Below are positions 45,558-54,386 of a stretch of DNA of 64,000 nucleotides, one piece after another. The translations under genes and the position numbers were made by a program. Source of the DNA: Rhodopirellula bahusiensis (lineage in GTDB: Bacteria; Planctomycetota; Planctomycetia; Pirellulales; Pirellulaceae); the NCBI RefSeq assembly GCF_002727185.1, contig NZ_NIZW01000015.1, positions 124,001 to 188,000 of the forward strand, written 5' to 3'. Position 1 is the stretch's first letter, and each line of letters starts with the position of its first letter. A model generated the notes under the pieces. It saw only the letters and a list, made by a program, of their open reading frames with translations. It ran no database searches and was not told where the DNA came from.

Positions 45558-46325
45558 ATGCATTCCTCGCCTGAACTGCTGCTGGAAGCCCGTGGAATTC
45601 GCAAGAGTTACCACAAGGACAAAATCGAACTGCCAATTCTTCGCGGCATCGATGTGGGGTTTGCCGCGGGTGAAATGTCGGCGTTGGTCGGACGAAGCGG
45701 AAGCGGCAAGAGCACTTTGATGCACTTGCTCGCGACGCTCGATCAACCCGATTCGGGAGAAGTCTGGTTTGACGGATCACGCATCGACAACCAGAGCCGC
45801 GCCCGTCGCGATCAGTATCGCAACTCGCAGATCGGAATCATCTTTCAGTTCTATCACCTGCTGCCGGAACTCTCTGCGATCGAAAACGTGTTGGCTCCCG
45901 CCATGATCCGCCGCAGCGTTCTGGGCTACCTTCGCGATCGAAAGTCATTGCGTCTTCGAGCCGAAGCGATGCTGGACCGAGTCGGATTGCTGAATCGAAG
46001 TCAGCACCAACCATCGGAAATGTCGGGCGGTGAAATGCAACGGGTGGCCATCGCGAGATCGTTGATGTCCAACCCCAAGTTGCTACTGGCTGATGAGCCG
46101 ACCGGCAACCTCGACACGGAAACCGGAGCAACGATCCTGACTCTACTTCGCGAATTGAATCAGGAAGACGATCTGACAATCGTGATGATCACCCACGATG
46201 ACTCAATCGCCGAAACCGCCGACCGTTGCTACCGGATGTGCGATGGGTTGCTCGAAGACAACGCATCCAACCGTGACGCAAGCGACCATTCAGGTTCCGC
46301 AAAATTGGAAACAGTTGCTGCCTGA
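45558..46325 (+). CDS. ABC transporter ATP-binding protein, LolD/MacB type
   Basis: 255 residues. Walker A GRSGSGKS is at 45-52, the Q-loop in IFQFYHLLPELSAIENVL, the signature MSGGEMQRVAIARSLM, and Walker B LLLADEPTGNLD. This is the LolD/MacB/FtsE subgroup that powers FtsX-type permeases. It begins 84 bases downstream of the permease and pairs with it. The C-terminus (DASDHSGSAKLETVAA) is a short extra tail. In the cytoplasm, it hydrolyses ATP to drive lipoprotein release or other export. The exact substrate remains unassigned. Confidence 0.94.
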   Translation: MHSSPELLLEARGIRKSYHKDKIELPILRGIDVGFAAGEMSALVGRSGSGKSTLMHLLATLDQPDSGEVWFDGSRIDNQSRARRDQYRNSQIGIIFQFYHLLPELSAIENVLAPAMIRRSVLGYLRDRKSLRLRAEAMLDRVGLLNRSQHQPSEMSGGEMQRVAIARSLMSNPKLLLADEPTGNLDTETGATILTLLRELNQEDDLTIVMITHDDSIAETADRCYRMCDGLLEDNASNRDASDHSGSAKLETVAA

Positions 46326-46344
46326 TCGACGGTCGATGGCGTAG

Positions 46345-46460
46345 GCCAGGTCATGACCTGGCGACCAGGCCGATGCTTTGGAACAAAGCGAGGCGTGGTT
46401 CAAACTCTGTCTCGAGAACAACATTCACCGGCGAAGAACCAGTGTCAGGTGGGACCTGAC
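46345..46460. repeat. palindromic repeat pair in an intergenic region
   Basis: GCCAGGTCATGACCTGGC (46345-46362) is a perfect 18-base palindrome. GTCAGGT/ACCTGAC with a three-base loop is at 46444-46460. They share the core AGGT/ACCT and lie 80 bases apart between convergent genes. No T-run follows. They look like members of a family of intergenic repeats. Confidence 0.6.
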
Positions 46461-46543
46461 CTACGAGGTTGCATCGGTGGGATGATTGCAAAGTGCGAAT
46501 TGTTCAATGCAATTTGCAATCCCACCAATCTTCTCACCCGCAA

Positions 46544-48793
46544 TCAGTCGAGACCGTAGTGCTCGATCTCGGCCCAATAATCATTGAAAGCACCGTCGGC
46601 GTGGAAGTCAGGGCTGTTGTCCAGATCGTGGCACTTCATGCACGATTCGCGAGCCTCATCCAGCGGTAGCTTCATCGCTTCCCGCAATCGAGTCTTTTCT
46701 TCGTCGCTGACTCCACTGTCGGCTTCTTCCGCTTTCGTGTGAGCCGCCCCAGGTCCGTGGCAGTTTTCGCAACCGTTGCCATGCAAGTGCGAACTGGCTT
46801 CCAATTCCAAGTAGCCGGAAACGTACGGGTAGTAACCTTGCGGGTTCCAACCGGTCACATGGCAAGAAATGCATTCGGGATCGAAGTGCCGCGAAACGTC
46901 GCCGCGTTCGCCTGGATTGACAAGGTGCTCGGTTGCCTCGAAGTGAGCAGAGCTTTCCCATATATCAAATGCGGTTGTGTGACACTTGCCGCAAGCTTCC
47001 GCCCCAACAAACTTGTCGCCTGATGGATGCTGGATGGGTTTCAGACCCAATCCTTCGAAACCAACGTCTCGAAGTTGGAACTGGTAGTCCTTCATCAAGT
47101 CTCGCATTTCTTGCGAGTCTTCAAACTCGTGGGTCAAAGGCACGCGGGCGTAACGAATCGGAGCATCGGGATACAGACCAACCAGTCCCGCGTACATGCC
47201 TTTGTCGCCGGTCAAGATCGCCTTCGTTTCGGTGCCTTCAATCAATTGAGGTTGGTACGTTGGCTCGCCGTATCCGCCCGCGATCACGACCAAATCGAAA
47301 CCGGGAACCGCACGAACCAACTCCTGAGCATTCTCTTCCTTGCCATAGAACGTCAGCACGGTGTAGTCAGGGTTCTCTTTCTGAATCGATGCCAAAGCTT
47401 CTTTTGCTGAGTCAACCAGATCGGTCATTTGAATATCGGCGCTGAGTTTCGTTTCCAACGAATCAGGGTCGAGAAGCGTGGTGACGGCCAACGTCATTCC
47501 GCCTTTGCGAACGACGCGATGCGCTGGCATCAACGAACGATCAAAAGGGATCACATTGGCGGACACATAAATCGCCTCTTCGGAATCGCCGGGCGACGCT
47601 TCCTGGATCAAGTCATTCACGCTCAAACGAACGTCGTCTGGGCCTAGCCCAACCGAGACGTAATCCATTTCGCGAAGAGCTTCGAGCGAGCGGTGGAATT
47701 TGATCTCAGCTTGCCGACCATAACGACGGACCAGATTGCCCGCGTCGATGGGAGCCATATCCCAACCTTTCTCGCGAAGCTGATTCAGGAAAGTCATCCG
47801 GCGAGCGACGCCGCCCTTCTGATTTTCCAACCCCGTGCATCCGCATGGCTCGATGTAGCCGTGTTGTTGCCCGGTCACAAACAAAGTCAGCGAAGGCTCA
47901 GGCCAACTGTTGTAGTCCTCGGGTTCCTGACCTCCGCCGACCGTTTCCGCATCGATCAGCGTGTCGATGATGGGAGAATCGGGTCCAGTCAATTGGAACG
48001 CGGCGTCTGCTTCGGCGGGCAAACTCAATCGTTCAGCCGCCGAGCTCTCCGCATCGTTGACGGGACGCTTGGCGATCATCTTCTCGGGCGAGATCAAATC
48101 GATTGGCGAGTCCGACAAATCCGCTGCGGGGGCATTGCCTCGGCGTGCCGCGGTGGGACCAGCGACACCGGCTGTCTTCGCAGCGGTCGAACGATGGTTC
48201 TCCGGCAACCCCAACGGCGTCGGAACGATTTCCGCTTCGATCTCTTTGCGAGCCACAGGCGTGGGGACGATTTCAACTTTGCCCAGATCCGAAGCTGACT
48301 TTTCCGTCTGAGCGTCTTCGCTGGTGTCGATCTGACTCAGGTCAATCTCACCGTCAAACTTGCCCGTTGCCTCTTTCTTCGGCGTTTGAGGCTCCTCGGC
48401 GGAGGGCTCCTGATCGGTTTCAACCGTCCAAGTCAATTCCCGTTCGGATTCCCTTTCAGTCGCATTCAACGCAGCAGAAGTAGCGAAGGAAAGCGGTTGC
48501 TCGCGAGCGAAACGCCAATCTTCCGGCAGTAGCTGGACGCGACCGTGGTAGTCTGCGTCTGCATCAACTGCGACAGGTTTGACCGCCACCAATTCGGGTG
48601 GCCTCAGCGAAGCGATCTGCTCTTCTTCGGATTGTTCTGCCACCGGTGTGGGCGAGTTGCACCCGGGCATCGCAATCGCGGACGCCCCCAGGATGGCCAT
48701 CAAGCAAGACCATCGAGAGCGTTTAACAGACGACCTTGTCCGCGCACCATTCGGGGCTGACAAATTGCGAAAATGGGTGCGTAGCGAGTTCAT
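46544..48793 (-). CDS. tetraheme cytochrome c lipoprotein with UshA-like domain
   Basis: About 749 residues from ATG 48793; ATGs at 48907 and 48703 are alternatives. A lipobox (AIAMPGC) shows a lipid anchor. The region after it, up to residue 280, is low-complexity and acidic. Residues near 300-560 resemble the metallophosphatase/5'-nucleotidase (UshA/SoxB-like) fold: FVTGQQHGYIEPCGC and the PIDAGNLVRRYG block. The C-terminal 150 residues hold four CxxCH haem c sites (CGKCH, CISCH, CENCH, CMKCH at about 601, 641, 675 and 718). It is probably periplasmic and involved in electron transfer. A DUF1573 gene lies 143 bases upstream on the same strand. The reaction is unknown. Confidence 0.82.
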   Translation of the reverse strand: MNSLRTHFRNLSAPNGARTRSSVKRSRWSCLMAILGASAIAMPGCNSPTPVAEQSEEEQIASLRPPELVAVKPVAVDADADYHGRVQLLPEDWRFAREQPLSFATSAALNATERESERELTWTVETDQEPSAEEPQTPKKEATGKFDGEIDLSQIDTSEDAQTEKSASDLGKVEIVPTPVARKEIEAEIVPTPLGLPENHRSTAAKTAGVAGPTAARRGNAPAADLSDSPIDLISPEKMIAKRPVNDAESSAAERLSLPAEADAAFQLTGPDSPIIDTLIDAETVGGGQEPEDYNSWPEPSLTLFVTGQQHGYIEPCGCTGLENQKGGVARRMTFLNQLREKGWDMAPIDAGNLVRRYGRQAEIKFHRSLEALREMDYVSVGLGPDDVRLSVNDLIQEASPGDSEEAIYVSANVIPFDRSLMPAHRVVRKGGMTLAVTTLLDPDSLETKLSADIQMTDLVDSAKEALASIQKENPDYTVLTFYGKEENAQELVRAVPGFDLVVIAGGYGEPTYQPQLIEGTETKAILTGDKGMYAGLVGLYPDAPIRYARVPLTHEFEDSQEMRDLMKDYQFQLRDVGFEGLGLKPIQHPSGDKFVGAEACGKCHTTAFDIWESSAHFEATEHLVNPGERGDVSRHFDPECISCHVTGWNPQGYYPYVSGYLELEASSHLHGNGCENCHGPGAAHTKAEEADSGVSDEEKTRLREAMKLPLDEARESCMKCHDLDNSPDFHADGAFNDYWAEIEHYGLD

Positions 48794-48936
48794 CCGGGCC
48801 TGATCAACGGCGTTGAAAGAGCTTCTTTCCGACGATTCACGTTCAACGCAGAAGGGGCCGCGATCGTCATTGATATTTTGATTCGATCGCAGCGACGACA
48901 TCGTCATGATCCCCTTGGTTACGCGACCCGTTTATC

Positions 48937-50199
48937 TTAACGCGCCGGCAGCGAAAATTTCAGCCGTAATTTCATGGAAGGCACATTGGGGTTATCGGAC
49001 AAAATCGTCACCAATCCATAGTCTTCTCGGTTCATACCCAATCGATCGATTTTTTCGTCACCAGGAGTCAATGTGAACTCCAAGCTGTAAAGGGACATCG
49101 AGCCGTTTTGGATCGGGTCATTCAGCTTGGCTTCCACGACACCTTCGGGAGTAACCTTGCCAACCGACAAATTCGTCTTGTCGCGTTCCGGTCCTTTTAA
49201 AACAACAAAGGCTTTCGCAGTTTGGGGCCCAGTCTCGGTGATCTTACCGAAGTCATAGATGTACCCCCCGCCAGTGACGCCTTTCAGCTTGTTGCTCTCC
49301 AACATGCTGAGTACACCAACAATCCGGCCCGTCACCGCTGCGACGATCGTCTTGCCGCCCTCACCCTCTTCATCTGGATTCGCATCGGCCGACGCGTCAA
49401 CGGTTTCTTCGCCGACCTTGCTGAACGGCATCACCAAGTTTTGGCTCACCGGACCTTGTTCCAATCCAGGAGCAACGGTGGCTTTGACCACGAAAGCCTG
49501 GGTGGCTTCGGCGTGTTCCGTGTCTTCCTCTTCGATTTCCATCGGAGTGACTTCAAACTCAGCCAGTTCGTTCATTTCGTCGCTGGTGAATTTTGGCTGG
49601 CCCAGTTCGATTTCATCGCCCATGTAGCTGTAAACCTTCAATTCCAACTCGATAGGCTCGCCCGAGGCCACTTCCTTGAAAGTCAATGTTTCAGGCACCA
49701 GCTGAACCTGGCGAACGACTTTGCCGGTGATTTCAAACCGAATTGCCACTTGAGTGGGATCGTTCGTTCGAAGTTCGGCCGATTGGCCAAAGGTGCTGTC
49801 GTTGGTTTTGACCGTCCAAGTCATTTTGACTTCGGTTTCTTCGCCGGGCGCCAGACTTTCGTTTTCGAGCGTTCCAACCGTGCATTTGCAAGTCGACGCA
49901 CCGATTTTCAGCGTCAGCGGAGCGTCGCCCACGTTTTTCACCGCGAAGACGTGCTCGCCCTCTTCTTCCGGCTGCATGATCCCAAAGTCGTGCTCATTGC
50001 CGTCAGGCAATTCGACTTTCGGAATGTCCTCACTCCATTCCTTTTTCAACGCCGCCATCGCGTTGGCGGCCGTGGTTTCCCCTTCGAAATCGATGGGCCC
50101 AAAATGTGGCTCGTAGCGGCCGTAGTTGGATTCGTTGATGTTGTAAGCAATCGTGGCACCGATTCCGGCAACGATCAAACAGGCGAGAAACGTTTTCAT
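48937..50199 (-). CDS. DUF1573 domain protein, exported
   Basis: 420 residues. MKTFLACLIVAGIGATIAYNI is a signal peptide or anchor. The DUF1573 region begins around residue 62: HDFGIMQPEEEGEHVFAVKNVGDAPLTL, then GASTCKCTVG, the typical Cys-containing block with two cysteines, and AELRTNDPTQVAI. A second beta region follows, with GGYIYDFGKITETGPQ near residue 310, which looks like a repeat of the domain. DUF1573 proteins are immunoglobulin-like and appear in bacterial envelopes. It is positioned with the tetraheme lipoprotein gene and may be co-transcribed. Function unknown. Confidence 0.85.
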   Translation of the reverse strand: MKTFLACLIVAGIGATIAYNINESNYGRYEPHFGPIDFEGETTAANAMAALKKEWSEDIPKVELPDGNEHDFGIMQPEEEGEHVFAVKNVGDAPLTLKIGASTCKCTVGTLENESLAPGEETEVKMTWTVKTNDSTFGQSAELRTNDPTQVAIRFEITGKVVRQVQLVPETLTFKEVASGEPIELELKVYSYMGDEIELGQPKFTSDEMNELAEFEVTPMEIEEEDTEHAEATQAFVVKATVAPGLEQGPVSQNLVMPFSKVGEETVDASADANPDEEGEGGKTIVAAVTGRIVGVLSMLESNKLKGVTGGGYIYDFGKITETGPQTAKAFVVLKGPERDKTNLSVGKVTPEGVVEAKLNDPIQNGSMSLYSLEFTLTPGDEKIDRLGMNREDYGLVTILSDNPNVPSMKLRLKFSLPAR

Positions 50200-50291
50200 G
50201 GCAAAACGACGACGAGAAAAGGAAAATCAAGAATCACCGCTGGAGTACGCCGGGTACCTCCGCATGGTTCATTGCAAGGCAAGATCTGCCA

Positions 50292-52913
50292 TCACAGTCT
50301 TAAAGCGTCCATCGCTTCCTGAGCCGACTGCCGGACAGGTTGCTGGATCGCAGACCGCCCAATTGGCCGCACAACCAGCACAAATTGCAGCGACAATTTA
50401 CGCGTGACCACCCCGCCAGCTTCCGCCAACTCGACAGCTTTCTCAGCCAATTCGCGAATGGTTTCCTCGGTTCCCCCCTCCGCTTTCGCGATCACCGCCC
50501 GTTGAGCTGCGATTCCCTGATGCATCGGGCTGAGCGACCCGCATCGATCATAGATCGCACTAGCCTGCCCGAGTGCCTCGGCGTCGCCCCCGACTTGATA
50601 ACGATGCAGGACCAACTCGCCAATTGCCTGCAATCGCGACGGATCGTTACCGGCTCGCTGGATCGCGTCTTGCAAAGCATCTTTGAATCGCGAGCTCTCA
50701 CCCATGGCCGCCCCATTCGCTGCGACGCGTTGCAACCAGGCTTGCTGGACCGCGTGCAACCGGAACATCGCAGGATCAAACGCGTGCGGGTCCGCCGCCA
50801 TCGCCCGTTCGCACAGTTTCTCCACCCCGGCCAAATTTCCTCGCCGAATCTGAACGTCGGCATCCGCCATCCACTGCTTCGCCTCCGCGACGGGCCGATA
50901 CGAAACCATCCACAAAGCCACCGCAGCGACAACGGTTACGGTCGCCATCGCGACGGCTGCCAGCCGTTTGGTAGCCAACAAATTCGTTGCTCCTTGCGTT
51001 TCACCGGACAATGTGGCCGCAGGCGATGCGACCTCTGGTGAAAGCACAATTGCGGCCAACGTCCACAACACCACCGCGATTCCAGGGACAGTCCATCCGC
51101 CAGAAAAGCTGAGGTGCAACAAACCCGCCATCAGAGCGAAGCAGGCCAGACGCCGAACGTCCCAACCGGTCTTCATCGTCGAGTCAGCTCTCGCGGTGGC
51201 GGAACCTGAATTCTCCGCCGAGTTTTCGTTCGCCAACCCAAACCACCACAACCATCCAACTGCACAAGCCAACGGAACCGCGATCAGGTGAGCGTCAAAA
51301 TCGGGCAAGTCTTGATAGCGAATTCCAAGAACCCAAACAGCCAACCAACCAACGGCAGCACCAACCGGGACACTCCAACGAGACAAGCCCGTCTGCCGTT
51401 GAGACTCGACGACGACCTCCGTTGGTTCGGCAACTGATAGGCCGGCCGCTCGGTTTTCGACACGCCAAAACATCCATGCTGCAACCGCCAACAAAACGAA
51501 CAGCAAAAGGCCGGCAGGCAATCCGCCTGCACCCAACGTCTCGGCGACGAAGTGATGTGGGTCCGCAATGATCTCGTGCGACTCGAGCAATCTAAAACGA
51601 TGGTAGGCCTGTTGGTAGTTCCCCGGACCGGCCCCCGTCCAAGGTGAATGCTCGACCAGCCTCCAGGTCGCGTCCCAATACTGAAAACGATACCGCACCG
51701 ATTCAGGCAACAATCCGATCCAGCCGGTTCCAAACCAACCTCGGGCAGCCAACGGCAATGCAGCGAACATCGCTGCGATGACAAGCGACATCGCAGCAAC
51801 GGCCCGGCGTCCAAAGGGCGTTGCCCAGATGAAATCAAGTAAGACGCAGCCACCTACGATCAGCACTGACAACATTCCCGCTCGGCTCTGCGTGTCCTTC
51901 AAAGCCAGCATCAAGATCGAGGCAACGACCACCAAACCGATCAACGCCGCGAGGTGTTCTCTCGACGGACTGCCGCGATTTTCGCTCGATGACTCCGCCT
52001 CGTCTTTCGCGTCGAGCTTCGCCTTGTCCGCGTCACCGTTTTTCAAACGAAAACGAACAACGAAACGAGGGAATGTGTTGCCCAAGACTCGAAGCGATAC
52101 AGCGATCACAACCACCAAAGCCATCGCCAACAAACCTGCCAACGTGTTCGCCAAAGCAAACGTCGCCGTCGGGCCACCGTCTCGCAAACGATTCTCGAAG
52201 ATCATCCGAGCGTTGGAACCTTCTGGTGCACTGATTCCGACTTCCGCCAACACTCGATCTGGATCGGCGTTGTATTCCCGCAATGTTTGTGGCAGCGAAA
52301 CATGCACTTGATGCAGAGCGTGTGTTGCCAGCAAAACACCACCGACAACGATCAATCCCAACAAAGCCGATTGATGTGCTCCGCCCCGCAGCGACCGCCG
52401 CAGGACGCCGAACCAAACCGCACCAACGATCCAGACCCAAGCTTCGTTGCTGGCCGCTCGCCAGTCGCCTCCAATCGCCCAAGCCCCATCGATGGAGCTG
52501 GTCCCGACCTGCAACTGCGCAATCGCCGAGTATCCAATCCACACCGCCAGCAAACCGACGATGCCATCGACCAACCAATGCCACTTCTGATCCAGCGGTG
52601 CTCGTGGTTCACGTTCGCTGAATGAGTACGCATGCCCGACCCGCAACATCTGCACGGCCGCCGCGGTCACCAGCGCCGACAAACACCACCCCAAGGCACC
52701 TCCTTGTTCCACGTCCGTCGAGTCGGACGGATGGTAGAACGCCCACATCATCAGCGTTGCAAACGCCGCTAGAACGACCGGCGTCATGCCGCTTGATCCG
52801 ACCGGTGCAAAAGGCGATCGCTTCGAAGTCGCCGGAGACTCGACGGTCGATCGCTCAGGTGCTTCGCGGTCGGCCGCTTGCTTCGGCGATCCGGGCCTAC
52901 GTTTGCGATTCAC
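50292..52913 (-). CDS. O-antigen ligase/polymerase-like membrane protein
   Basis: 873 residues from GTG 52913, whose GTGA overlaps the stop of the WecA-like gene by four bases; a longer frame to 53168 reads through that gene and lacks coding style. About ten or more hydrophobic segments lie in residues 40-720 (VVLAAFATLMMWAFYH, VDGIVGLLAVWIGYSAIAQL, ALLGLIVVGGVLLATHAL and more). The block WTGAGPGNYQQAYHRFRL resembles the Wzy/WaaL-type periplasmic loop of O-antigen ligases. The last 200 residues are soluble and TPR-like (MADADVQIRRGNLAGVEKLCERAMAADPHAFDPAMF). With WecA it suggests assembly of a lipid-linked surface polysaccharide. Confidence 0.8.
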   Translation of the reverse strand: MNRKRRPGSPKQAADREAPERSTVESPATSKRSPFAPVGSSGMTPVVLAAFATLMMWAFYHPSDSTDVEQGGALGWCLSALVTAAAVQMLRVGHAYSFSEREPRAPLDQKWHWLVDGIVGLLAVWIGYSAIAQLQVGTSSIDGAWAIGGDWRAASNEAWVWIVGAVWFGVLRRSLRGGAHQSALLGLIVVGGVLLATHALHQVHVSLPQTLREYNADPDRVLAEVGISAPEGSNARMIFENRLRDGGPTATFALANTLAGLLAMALVVVIAVSLRVLGNTFPRFVVRFRLKNGDADKAKLDAKDEAESSSENRGSPSREHLAALIGLVVVASILMLALKDTQSRAGMLSVLIVGGCVLLDFIWATPFGRRAVAAMSLVIAAMFAALPLAARGWFGTGWIGLLPESVRYRFQYWDATWRLVEHSPWTGAGPGNYQQAYHRFRLLESHEIIADPHHFVAETLGAGGLPAGLLLFVLLAVAAWMFWRVENRAAGLSVAEPTEVVVESQRQTGLSRWSVPVGAAVGWLAVWVLGIRYQDLPDFDAHLIAVPLACAVGWLWWFGLANENSAENSGSATARADSTMKTGWDVRRLACFALMAGLLHLSFSGGWTVPGIAVVLWTLAAIVLSPEVASPAATLSGETQGATNLLATKRLAAVAMATVTVVAAVALWMVSYRPVAEAKQWMADADVQIRRGNLAGVEKLCERAMAADPHAFDPAMFRLHAVQQAWLQRVAANGAAMGESSRFKDALQDAIQRAGNDPSRLQAIGELVLHRYQVGGDAEALGQASAIYDRCGSLSPMHQGIAAQRAVIAKAEGGTEETIRELAEKAVELAEAGGVVTRKLSLQFVLVVRPIGRSAIQQPVRQSAQEAMDALRL

Positions 52914-54115
52914 TTGTCCGGCCGCCGCCACTGCGTGGATTCCAAGATCCCGACCAACGTGAGCAAACACATCACGATGCCCAGCACCGCGATCGCTTGC
53001 CAAATTCCCACGTGCGTTAGAAGCAAAGCGGAAAGACCACAGGTCGCGGTGATCAAGTGAATGGTCGCCACCGCTCCGGTTCGCGAAAGTCCCAAATCGA
53101 CCAAACGATGGGACAGGTGGCTGTGGTCGCCTTGAAAGGGGCTGCGACCTTGTCGAATGCGGATCCAAATCACAGTTGTCATGTCATACAGCGGCACCGC
53201 CATCGCACACAAAGGCGCCAAGACCGCATGGGGACGACTTCCGATCCATCCCGATCCTGACTCGTCTCCCGAATCACCGGCCGCGAAAGTAGCCATCAAC
53301 ATTCCCACCGCAATCAGAAACCCAACCAGATAACTGCCTCCGTCACCCATGAAAATTTTCGCTGGCGGACGATTGTGGAAGAGAAAGCCTATCAACGCGC
53401 CCGCGACAACCAATAACAAGGAAGCCACCAGCAACTGAGGTCGGTCCGTTCCAGGATCGGGAATCGTCAGCATCACAAGCGCCATCGAAAACGCGATGAT
53501 GGCTGCCACTCCCGAGGACAGTGTGTCCATGTTGTCGAGCATGTTGAACGAGTTGATCACGGCAACAATCCAGACAACCGACATCAACTTCGTCAGCCAT
53601 CCGCCGTCGATGAACAGCGACAACTCGATGTTCAATCCCCAAACAATCGCGGCGGCAATTCCGAACTGGACGCCCAAGCGGAATCCGACAGGCAATCCAA
53701 ACCGGTCATCCGCCAAACCCAAAGCGACCAAAATCGTGCCCGCCAAGATCAACCACCACACATCACCGCAGCGAGACCAAACACCGGGAGCATGCAACAT
53801 GGCCGCGTCCCACCAACCCGCCGGCGCGATCGATGGCGAAGTCAACTCACGAAGCGACGTGACCCAAGCCGGCACCGATTCGGGGTCGTTCAATAAAGCT
53901 GCGGCCAAGGTGGCAAGCGCAACCGTTGCCAGGATTCCAAAGTAAATCCCCAATCCACCGCCGAGCGGCGTCGGCACGGTGTGGCTGCTGTGGCCTCCAG
54001 GGCGATCCAGCAACCCAAGCTGCGCGGCGAACTTTCGGATCGGGAACAAAATCAACCAACTGAAAACGGCCGCCAATCCTGCGGCCATGAGCACGAGTCC
54101 GATCGTTGCCGACAT
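52910..54115 (-). CDS. undecaprenyl-phosphate sugar-1-phosphate transferase (WecA/MraY-like)
   Basis: 401 residues with about ten transmembrane segments. Family features are LGLLDRPGGHSSHTVPTPLGGG near residue 34, ALGLADDRFGLPVGF with the double aspartate, NSFNMLDNMDTLSSG and IFMGDGGSYLVGF. These match GT4-type PNPT enzymes such as WecA and TagO, which load the first sugar onto undecaprenyl phosphate. It starts a two-gene operon with the polymerase/ligase-like gene (GTGA overlap). The first sugar is probably HexNAc, but the specificity is not visible. Confidence 0.9.
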   Translation of the reverse strand: MSATIGLVLMAAGLAAVFSWLILFPIRKFAAQLGLLDRPGGHSSHTVPTPLGGGLGIYFGILATVALATLAAALLNDPESVPAWVTSLRELTSPSIAPAGWWDAAMLHAPGVWSRCGDVWWLILAGTILVALGLADDRFGLPVGFRLGVQFGIAAAIVWGLNIELSLFIDGGWLTKLMSVVWIVAVINSFNMLDNMDTLSSGVAAIIAFSMALVMLTIPDPGTDRPQLLVASLLLVVAGALIGFLFHNRPPAKIFMGDGGSYLVGFLIAVGMLMATFAAGDSGDESGSGWIGSRPHAVLAPLCAMAVPLYDMTTVIWIRIRQGRSPFQGDHSHLSHRLVDLGLSRTGAVATIHLITATCGLSALLLTHVGIWQAIAVLGIVMCLLTLVGILESTQWRRPDK

Positions 54116-54386
54116 GAAATCTCGCGCAATTCAGAAAATGGTGAAACGATAGAGAAGCAAAACTTTGCTACGCCCGAGACGCGAAATGGTTCGATGCCGC
54201 CAACCGCTCACTCGACAGACAATTTGAACCGCGAATTCCGCTCGTTTCCAGCCGACAACTCGCTATAATCGTGGGCAGCGTCCACCCCATTGGAATGCCC
54301 GCCCGCTTCTCACCGGAGCGACTCGCAACCCAACGGCCCCCGCGACGTCCCGCCTTCCTTCCCACCCAACATTGCGTGCCTGGTTC

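Noticed and set aside
44346-45746. 466-codon minus-strand open frame under the ABC permease
   Set aside because: It is antisense to two well-supported transporter genes and has His/Gln/Asp-rich composition typical of frame shadows.
52914-53168. Longer N-terminal start for the Wzy/ligase-like protein
   Set aside because: The extension runs inside the WecA-like gene in another frame and has Arg/His/Ser-rich composition. The GTG at 52913 overlapping the WecA-like stop is a better start.
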